Below are positions 57,051 through 64,000 of a stretch of 64,000 nt of DNA, piece by piece (the stretch's first letter is position 1; every line of letters starts with the position of its first letter). The notes below the pieces were generated by a model. That model was not told the DNA's origin. It ran no database searches and saw only the letters and a program-made list of their open reading frames with translations. The DNA comes from Hemerocallis citrina (taxonomy: Eukaryota > Streptophyta > Magnoliopsida > Asparagales > Asphodelaceae), in contig CM030366.1 in NCBI GenBank assembly GCA_017893485.1, positions 181,189,981 through 181,253,980 of the forward strand, written 5' to 3'. The position numbers and the translations under genes were made by a program.

Positions 57051-58070
57051 TCTTCCAGAGAACATGCGCAGGAGCTCGGTGTCGACCCCGAGCAAGGTGG
57101 GTGCCTTCTCCGAGGCACCACAACCTTGACGCTCGGCGGCAACACTCCGCTACGCCTGCGATTGCCTTTCTCACCGGTACGGGGGCTCGGCATCCGTCCC
57201 TCGCTCGGTTTGGCCTCCTCGGAGGCCATCAACCGATACGCGAGGCGACAACTGCCAGCCACGTCTGCACCGTCTCTTCCAGAGAACATGCGCAGGAGCT
57301 CGGTGTCGACCCCGAGCAAGGCGGGTGCCTTCTCCGAAGCACCACAACCTTGACACTCGGCGGCAACACTCCGCTACGCCTGCGATTGCCTTTCTCACCG
57401 GTACGGGGGCTCGGCATCCGTCCCTCGCTCGGTTTGGCCTCCTCGGAAGCCATCAACCGATACGCGAGGCGACATCCGCCAGCCACGCCCGCACCGTCTC
57501 TTCCAGAGAACATGCGCAGGAGCTCAGTGTCGACCCCGAGCAAGGCGGGTGCCTTCTCCGAAGCACCACAACCTTGACACTCGGCGGCAACACTCCGCTA
57601 CGCCTGCGATTGCCTTTCTCACCGGTACGGGGGCTCGGCATCCGTCCCTCCCTCGGTTTGGCCTCCTCGGAGGCCATCAATCGATACGCGAGGCGACATC
57701 CGCCAGCCACGCCCGCACCGTCTCTTCCAAAGAACATGCGCAGGAGCTCGTTGTCGACCCCGAGCAAGGCGGGTGCCTTCTTCGAGGCACCATAACCTTG
57801 ACACTCGGCGGCAACACTCCGCTACGCCTGTGATTGCCTTTCCACCGGTACGGGGGCTCGGCATCCGTCCCTCGCTCGGTTCGGCCTCCTCGGAGGCCAT
57901 CAACTGATACGCGAGGCGATATCTGCCAGCCACGCCCGCACCGTCTCTCCCCGAGAACATGTGCGAGAGCTCGGCATTGACCCCGAGCATGGCGGGTGCC
58001 CTCTCCGAGGGCACCACGACCTCAACGCTCGATGGCGACCTCAACGCTCCGGCAACTGGTTCCCTCACCA
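57051..58070 (+). repeat. 224-bp tandem array, about 4.6 units
   Basis: Units begin TCTTCCAGAGAACATGCGCAG at 57051, 57275, 57499 and 57723, with a slightly diverged unit near 57946. It is GC-rich and follows the 54-bp array after about 30 bp. The ORFs across it are repeat translations. Confidence 0.95.
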
Positions 58071-58139
58071 TGTGTTGAAATTTTTTTTATTAAGGTTTAG
58101 AACGTCCGCCTTCGGCCGACGCCCCGAGCCTCGAGCAGA

Positions 58140-58500
58140 GTTATTGACCACCCTCTCACCCGCGAACAACTCAGGGTTTACGGCTTTTACAAACCTAAAC
58201 CCCGAACTGTTCGAGGATGACAGGGGGGCCATCGACCCGCTGCTCTCTCCGTTCGAGCTGGTCAGACGACCCTCCTCTCGCCCAAGAACAACTCGGGGTT
58301 TACGGCTTTCACGAGCCCAAAACCCCAAATTGTTCCCGAACGGCAGAAGAGCCACCAAGCTTCGGCTCTCCCGACCCCCCAAACGATCGGTCGGCCCACC
58401 GCTCACCAACGAACAACCCGGGGTCTCACGGCCATGACAACCTGAACCCCGAATAGTTCGAGGGTGATCGGTGTGCCTCCGATCAGGGATGCTCGGAAAT
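58140..58500 (+). repeat. About 123-bp tandem array, three diverged units
   Basis: GAACAACTCAGGGTTTACGG and relatives at 58164, 58286 and 58411. Units are more diverged than those of the other two arrays. Confidence 0.75.
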
Positions 58501-58856
58501 ATTATATTCTCTAGGCGCCCGCCTTGGGCAGGCACCCGAGTCAGGTGACTCACTGCATGACAACTGATAAGGGGAGTGGTAATTATATAGCCCACTGAGG
58601 CCCTTATTTATTACACCTGGGAAAGCGAAATGGCGGAAGGCGAAACGTCGCCATAAATGTTCCTAGGAATACGAAACGTCGCAATTAATGACGCAGTCAC
58701 GCCAGTTGCGACCCTTCGTAGACTTCACACCGGACACCCTCGGCACCCGAGGTAATCAAGGCAATCAAGGATCCAAGAAACAAATGTTCTTATTGATTAC
58801 TCATTGCTTACAACTCGATGAACGTCAATACAAATACAATGAAAAAAGCTCACGAC
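58501..58856. other. Spacer between arrays and antisense genes
   Basis: Contains the repeated phrase GAAACGTCGC (58641 and 58673), and the presumed 3' untranslated region of the antisense ORF at 58857-59282. No gene on the plus strand. Confidence 0.45.
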
Positions 58857-59282
58857 TCACTCGCACTCGGCAGGGAACTCAAATTCAGGGCTCCTGTTAC
58901 GCTCGGTCGGGCCGACCAGGGAAGACGCTCCCACCATCGAGCTCCCAGCATCATCCGGCTCGGCCTCAGCCAGCGAGAACGTCGATGACTGCCCCGGGGT
59001 TGAGTTGCGCGCCTCTTCGACTAGGCCCGCACCCAATATGAGCTTCAGCCGACGAACCTCCAATTCTTTCTCCACGACGGCCTCACGAAGAAAAGACTCG
59101 GAAGCCGAGCGCCCACTAGAGGTGTCCGAGACCGACCAGTCCATCTCGATGACCCACCAGTCCCGGTCGGCAACGGTTTTTCTCAAACGAGCCACCTCTA
59201 GGCCGAGTTTCCATGACTTGTTCAGAAAATAATTCTTGGCGGCCTCTCGGTCCTGAGCCAACTTTTGTTGATGAGCCAACGT
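58857..59282 (-). pseudogene. Antisense gene 2: last exon only, coiled-coil protein
   Basis: An open minus-strand frame of 140 codons preceded by a splice-acceptor-like tract (TTTTTCTTTTGGTAG ending at 59283). The sequence is rich in Lys, Glu, Arg and Leu in heptads for the first 90 residues, then Ser/Glu-rich. It resembles the C-terminal coiled-coil part of antisense proteins in Tat elements. No upstream exon of its own is visible, so it looks like a leftover terminal exon. I do not know its function. Confidence 0.45.
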
Positions 59283-59895
59283 CTACCAAAAGAAAAACAA
59301 ACATCACAAAAATGCAAGTGTTGAAGGGTCGGAACAAAAAGTCTATTTCATTTCATTCCAAAATTTTGGTACAAAAAGTTGCGGTGGCCAGTCCGCCGAA
59401 GGCAATTACATCAAAAAAGAATAAAAACAAAAACATCTATTCTTGGGGGTCGAGTGGCACCTCTTCATGGCCTTGGTCCCCGGAGCCATCGCCGCCAGGG
59501 GTCGGAAGCAAGTCCGGCTTCCATCCGAAGCTGAGGTGGTCGACGTTGCACTCGGGGTAAATGTACTTGAAGTGGGACTTGGCCTGCTCATACGCCTCGT
59601 CCTGCGCCGCCACCAAGGTCTCCCCTAAGACCCCCTCCAAGTCCGCCATGGCCTTCTTCGCCTTGTCCTTCTCAGCCGCCTCGGCCGCGATCTTCTTCAG
59701 CAGATCCTCCCAGTCCTGCTTAAGAATCTTAACAAGAGACTCTAGCTGAGCCTCGTGAACGGTCACTTGGTCCCAGGCCTCCTTGAGATCATCGGTCGCC
59801 TTATTTAGCTTCCGAAGGTACTTCTCCGCCTGCTTCCGCTCGTAGAGAATTTCCTTCTCCAGGCACTTGTGGAAGTGCTGGCCGTGGAGCATCGA

Positions 59896-59965
59896 CTGTT
59901 TCAAAGAAATCAAAGTTAGCGATAATTACAAGCCAAGTCAACAAAACAGACCTCGACCGACTTAC
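59896..59965 (-). other. Intron 2 of antisense gene 1
   Basis: 70 bases, GTAAGT at 59965 and GAAACAG ending at 59896. Splicing joins ...WAQANLS to SMLHGQHF in frame. Confidence 0.75.
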
Positions 59966-60469
59966 CGAGAGGTTGGCTTGGGCCCATCGCATATAGGCCT
60001 GGTCGGCCGTCTGCGCCGCCAGGGCCATTCCATCACGCTCGGTAATGGCCTTCGAGACGAACTCCTACGGGTCCGTCGAGAATAGTGTCCCCCTTCAGAA
60101 TCGACCAATCGGGGACGAAAGGCATCATAGCCATTTTTTCCACCAACTCTGCAGCGCTCGGGCGTACGGGGGGAAGCTGTTGCGACAGGGCCTCGACGGT
60201 CTTCCCCGAGCCACCCGCTGCATCTCGAGCCGATCTCGACGCATGGGAGTGGTGCTGATGATGCTTCTTTTGCTTCTTCGCCGGAGACTGCCCCTTGGAT
60301 GCTGGGGGAGGCGCTTGTGAGGTCCCTCCGGCTTGCGGGACCTGGGCGGAAAGCTTCCTCTTCTCGGCAGCAAGACAATCCTGCTCCTCTTTCTTTTTCT
60401 TCTCCTGTCTCGTCTTTTCGGCCGCGGCGAGCAAAATCTTCTTGGCTTGCGCCTGTTGTGCCGACATCC

Positions 60470-60546
60470 CTAGAACAAGATAAGAAAAGAAAGGCTAAAT
60501 GTTAACACGAAAGCAGAAAGATGAAAAAATAAGGAAAGAAACATAC
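60470..60546 (-). other. Intron 1 of antisense gene 1
   Basis: 77 bases, GTATGT at 60546 and TTCTAG ending at 60470. Splicing joins ...SPADP to RMSAQQAQ in frame. Confidence 0.75.
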
Positions 60547-61869
60547 TAGGGTCGGCGGGACTCAGTCCGGCCCTCGCTAGGTGAACTTCGGTCACCCAGG
60601 GCCATGCAATGCTATGACCCCCAACTATCTCATCAACCTTCCCCCACTCCTTGGCAGATAATTCGCTCCTCTTCGGAGGCTTGCGCTTCGGCTTCACGAA
60701 GTTCCACTGGGTCGGAATCCCCCATGACCCTTCGGTCTTAACGACGAAGTACTTATTCCTCCAATTCTTTATCGAATCCGGGTGGCCGTGCACCAATTTC
60801 TTCTGCGGCCTCGGCGAGAATTAGAATACGCCCTCAATATCTCCGAGCGAACCGATACCGAAGATGGCCCAGAAGTAGGACAGTCTCGGCTTCACCCCCT
60901 TCTCTTGGCATTTCAGAATGAAACAGATAAGATGCTTCCAAGAGTTGGGGCCGTACTGCATGGGGCACAGCTCCACCCAGTTCAAGACCCTCTTTACAAA
61001 AGGGTGAGAGGCAGCCTCAGTCCCGAGATGAAGGCATCCTCTGGGAATATGCAGTAGCCCGGAGCCAACACTATCGTAGGGCGAATACTCGGGCTCGGTA
61101 GGAGGAGCTCGTACTCCCTTGGAATATAGTAAGCGGCCCTGATAATGTTGAGATACTCCGGTCTCAAGACGCTCGGGGTGGTGTCCGTGCGGATCTTCGT
61201 CCGTGTGTTCTCTCCCGGCACGGGAGGGATCGGTTGAATATCCTTGATATCGTCAGGATACATTCGTATCGACACGGGATTCCGGAAGGTAACCGGGGGA
61301 ACATCAAGGCCCGTTCTAGGCGCATCCTCGTCAGGCGAAGAGGGACTTTGGGGAATCGTCGGGACTCTCTTCTTCCGACGTGGTCGAGGCTTACGCTCAG
61401 GGGAGGGCGTCGACAAAGGGGGCAACGGAGGAAGATCTTCTCCGACCCCTGCTGTCCCCACGGGCATACTCTGACCGGCCTCCTGCTCACCAACATCCTC
61501 TCCTCCCTCGCCTTCCGCGTCGACCTGCTCGCCTTCATCACCCTCTTCATCATCATCACCCTCCTCTTCATCATCATCCCCCTCATCTTCATCATCATCA
61601 CCTGCCTCCTGATCCGTTTCATCTTCGCCCTCATCCTCGCTGTTATCCACGTCCTCATCACCACCCTCTTCCATGGGCTCCTTTCCCGGCCTCCTCGACC
61701 TCAACGGTTGTACCACAAAGACTACATCGTCACCTCCTTCTGAGCCAGGGTCGGAAAGAACCTCCTCTTTCACCTTGTACTTGCCCAGGGACGAGGATGT
61801 TTCCAACTCCGACTCCTGCCCAGGGCGACCGGACGAGCTAGCCTCGGATCCAGACTAAGTTCGCGACAT

Positions 61870-62093
61870 GACAAAAAGAAAATTACTAACCTGATGCGTC
61901 GAAAGTTACTTTCACGAGAAAACCCACTGACAGTGACTAAAACCCCTGCTCTTGTTGGAAATTGAAAAGTGAGTAATGAAAGCGTAAATAAAGAAATGAG
62001 AGGGGGTGGGGGTTTTTAAAGAGGAAAACAACTCCTCAATTTTCGCAAATGAGGATCTAGCCGTTGGATCTTATCTGACAAGATCTAACGGTG
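61870..62093 (-). promoter_or_regulatory. Upstream region of antisense gene 1
   Basis: About 220 bases before the antisense ATG, interrupted by the LTR at 62094. Contains a perfect-looking inverted phrase TCTAGCCGTTGGATCTTATCTGACAAGATC in two parts (62047-62086). A TTTAAAAA box near 62014 could serve as TATA. Confidence 0.3.
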
Positions 62094-63740
62094 TAACACC
62101 TTGAATTTGTAAAATACCAAAAACACCCGTTTTTATGTTTCTGGAGTGAGGAGAATTTTATTTGGGGTATTTTATTTTAATTATTGATATTGGTGTCTAC
62201 ATTTGTGTTAGATTGGAGTTATTGAGATATTGGAGCTACGAGTTAAAATTTTATGTGAAGAGATATTGTTTATTTTATTTTTATTTTATAGTTTGGAGGA
62301 TTATTAATTTTAATGTATTTTGTATTGTTTGTATTATTAAATTATAAAGTTGGGGTTGATTTGAAATATTTTGGAGATTTGGGGACTTATTTATAAATAC
62401 TCCTTTATATATATATATATATTTATTTATTTTATATATAAAAAAACAAAAAACCCTTCTCCACTTTCTCCTTCTTCCCTTCTTTCTTTTCTTCCCGATT
62501 GTAACCAGCACCCAAAAGAACCCATTCGGCCCGGTATTCTCCCTCCCCAAATCCACTCCAAATCTCCACCATTTTCAAATTAAATTGAGGGATTGACTAA
62601 TTGAAGGGTCCTCTACGTCGTGGCGGAGTCCGTTTTTCGAAAGGATTTCGAAAAGGTAAATCCTAGATTTTATTTTTGTATAAAATTTAGTGTGGTAAAT
62701 TTATATTGAGTAAGAGAATTATGGTAGGGAGATTAGGAGGTGTTGGGCATTGTAGAGGCAAGAGATTAGCAAATTATTGGGGATTTTGCAAGTTGTTAAT
62801 AAATTAGGGTTTTGGGTTTGTAAAAGAAAATTGTATATGCGAAAATCATCTCTTTTATAGTAGTAGAATTTTAGTAGAACTATTATAATAAGTTGGGGGT
62901 GGTTTTGGTAATTGTTTAGGGGAAAACATTACGTGGGAATTTAAATATTACGTGCAATGCACGTGTGCATCCCAGACGTTCGATAAAACGCCTGAGTGAT
63001 ATTAGAAATAGTGTTATTATTTTTGGTGATTGATTTGAATGATTTGAGCCTTAATTGTGTTGAAATTTGATAATAGGCTATGTTAGCAAATTTGGATGTG
63101 GAACGGCATGCTGGCGCATCGGGTCTTCACGGGATGCTATGTGAGTATGATCTTTTTATTTTATATGCATAATGTGCTATGATTGATTTTAAAATATGGT
63201 TTGGTGTGTGATGTGTGAAGTGTATTGAGTATGGAAAAGTTTATAAGTAGAATACAGAGTAAATTATGAGGTGTAAGAAATAAGTATATATATGTATGGG
63301 AGTGTGTTGTTGCTTGTAGATAAATATTTATATGCTTCGGGTTGTAATGAGTAGATTTATGTATGTGAATGTATGGGGATGTGTGATGTGTGATCTCATG
63401 ATTGATGTGATGAGGTGGAACGCATGGCGTATATGATATGAGTCATATGGTGTATGTGTGATATGCGGGTGATAAATTGGGAATTTTATGTGATATTGTG
63501 ATGTGAAATGAATATGGTGTGTGTGATGGGTGAGTGGGAAATGAACAGTTTATATGATAGCAGTGAGATTAATGGCTTGTGCATGTTTATGAATTTCATG
63601 GAATTTATATGCTTTCATGTTATGTTATAACGGTGAAATTAGATTATAAAGGAGTTATATTGTAAATGAATTATTTGATAAAGGAGCTATACTGTAAAGG
63701 AGATATACCGTGATATGTTATAAAGGAGAGATATATGTGA
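62094..63740 (+). mobile_element. Long LTR (TGTAACACC family), plus-strand copy
   Basis: Begins TGTAACACCTTG at 62094 and is homologous in reverse to 6418-5563 plus 1571-about 1000. TATATATA (62408-62421) is followed by a CT-rich leader. This copy is not interrupted at 62960, where the left copy carries the 4-kb insert. The right end is not identified. Confidence 0.6.
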
Positions 63741-64000
63741 TGAACACAATATTATTCACTTTTTAGAGCAATAATCTTAATATAATTAGACAATTAAAAG
63801 CTCTATATGTGGTATTTAACTCCTATTTTCTCTTTTCCATAGGAAACAGCTTATAACAGAAAAACGAAGCAGATATAGGACTTCAAGGATAATACACAGC
63901 AAACTGCAGAGGATCAGTCGACTGGTTACCCAACACAGGCGACTGGACAAGAGAAGCTGATTTTCCACAACTCTCGACACAGTCGACTCACTCCCAAAAG
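63741..64000. other. Unassigned end of window
   Basis: The sequence changes character near 63741. The last 110 bases contain three CAGTCGACT or GGCGACTGG phrases and may be the start of an internal region of a retroelement, but no primer site or ORF confirms this. Confidence 0.25.

Larger units (their letters stand above)
59437..61869 (-). pseudogene. Antisense gene 1 of the Tat element (putative gypsy-type transposon protein), spliced, broken
   Basis: It starts at ATG 61869 (MSRT, followed at once by TAG at 61857-61855). It continues through an acidic Asp/Glu stretch (61690-61480) and a Pro/basic stretch to the conserved middle domain (61250-60560). There, segments such as ECYI-like APGYCIFPEDAFISG, CPMQYGPNSWKHL and NWRNKYFVV fit the family called putative gypsy-type transposon (PF04195-like, from memory). 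A frameshift lies near 61005 and a TAA near 60823. Two small introns follow, then a Lys/Glu/Ala-rich coiled coil. A second frameshift lies near 60070. The C-terminus, with a HFKYIYPEC block, ends at 59437. Grande- and Retand-like elements carry such antisense genes of unknown function. Confidence 0.75.
51378..62093 (+). mobile_element. Ty3/gypsy Tat-lineage element lacking reverse transcriptase
   Basis: 5' LTR, a TGGCGCCG primer site, gag, protease, half of RNase H, integrase without chromodomain, long tandem-repeat arrays, and antisense spliced genes form the architecture of Tat/Retand/Grande-type elements. Reverse transcriptase and the start of RNase H are deleted. The 3' LTR is not seen; the sequence is interrupted at 62094 by another LTR. 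Confidence 0.85.

Noticed and set aside
56493..57577. Long ORFs of 270-286 codons
   Set aside because: They are open only because the 54-bp unit is a multiple of three. Two frames are open at once and no independent coding signal exists.
61234..61841. Plus-strand ORFs of 153-169 codons
   Set aside because: Reverse-complement reading of the acidic repeat of the antisense Tat gene. Their Ile/Leu- and His/Pro-rich character follows from that.

Overview
This is a plant nuclear genome window, almost certainly from a eudicot. It is AT-rich and packed with retrotransposons and small DNA transposons. I recognise one likely host gene: an intronless ORF on the minus strand (30926-31693) resembling the small subunit of heterodimeric geranyl(geranyl) diphosphate synthase. 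That family is best known from monoterpene-producing asterids such as mint and snapdragon, so a Lamiales-like source is possible but only weakly inferred. There are no operons, CRISPR arrays or prokaryotic signals.

Layout. 1-6418: a very long LTR on the minus strand, itself split by a second LTR-like insertion (1577-5562, target duplication CGTGC). 6625-7139: a complete 515-bp TRIM. 7140-14940: unassigned sequence with a tiny Helitron, two long foldback elements, a LINE-derived element and PIF/Harbinger-type and hAT-type MITEs. 15268-22320: a decayed integrated pararetrovirus (Caulimoviridae) on the minus strand. Its order of movement-protein remnant, coat protein, protease-RT-RNase H, transactivator-like protein, 35S-like promoter, leader and tRNA-Met primer site is still readable, and a MITE interrupts the leader. 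22725-30145: a hAT-type MITE broken up by a CACTA element, by nested PIF MITEs and by a LINE. 30660-31814: a LINE tail abutting the GPPS small-subunit gene. 31850-45140: a tandem duplication whose first copy holds a full-length LINE (itself split by a 3.3-kb solo LTR containing tRNA-like sequences) and whose second copy holds a Helitron candidate. 45608-51032: a composite element with long inverted ends carrying a copia remnant, a foldback and a MITE-in-MITE. 51378-62093: a Tat-lineage Ty3/gypsy element without a reverse transcriptase domain, followed by three tandem-repeat arrays and antisense spliced genes. 62094-64000: a second copy of the LTR family seen at the left edge, in the opposite orientation.

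Most coding sequence is element-derived and broken. The clearest unexplained structure is shared by several DNA-element families. The interior of each copy is built from a repeated near-palindromic word of about 20-24 bp that differs from copy to copy. Family names rest on motif recognition, termini and target duplications read by eye. No database search was possible.
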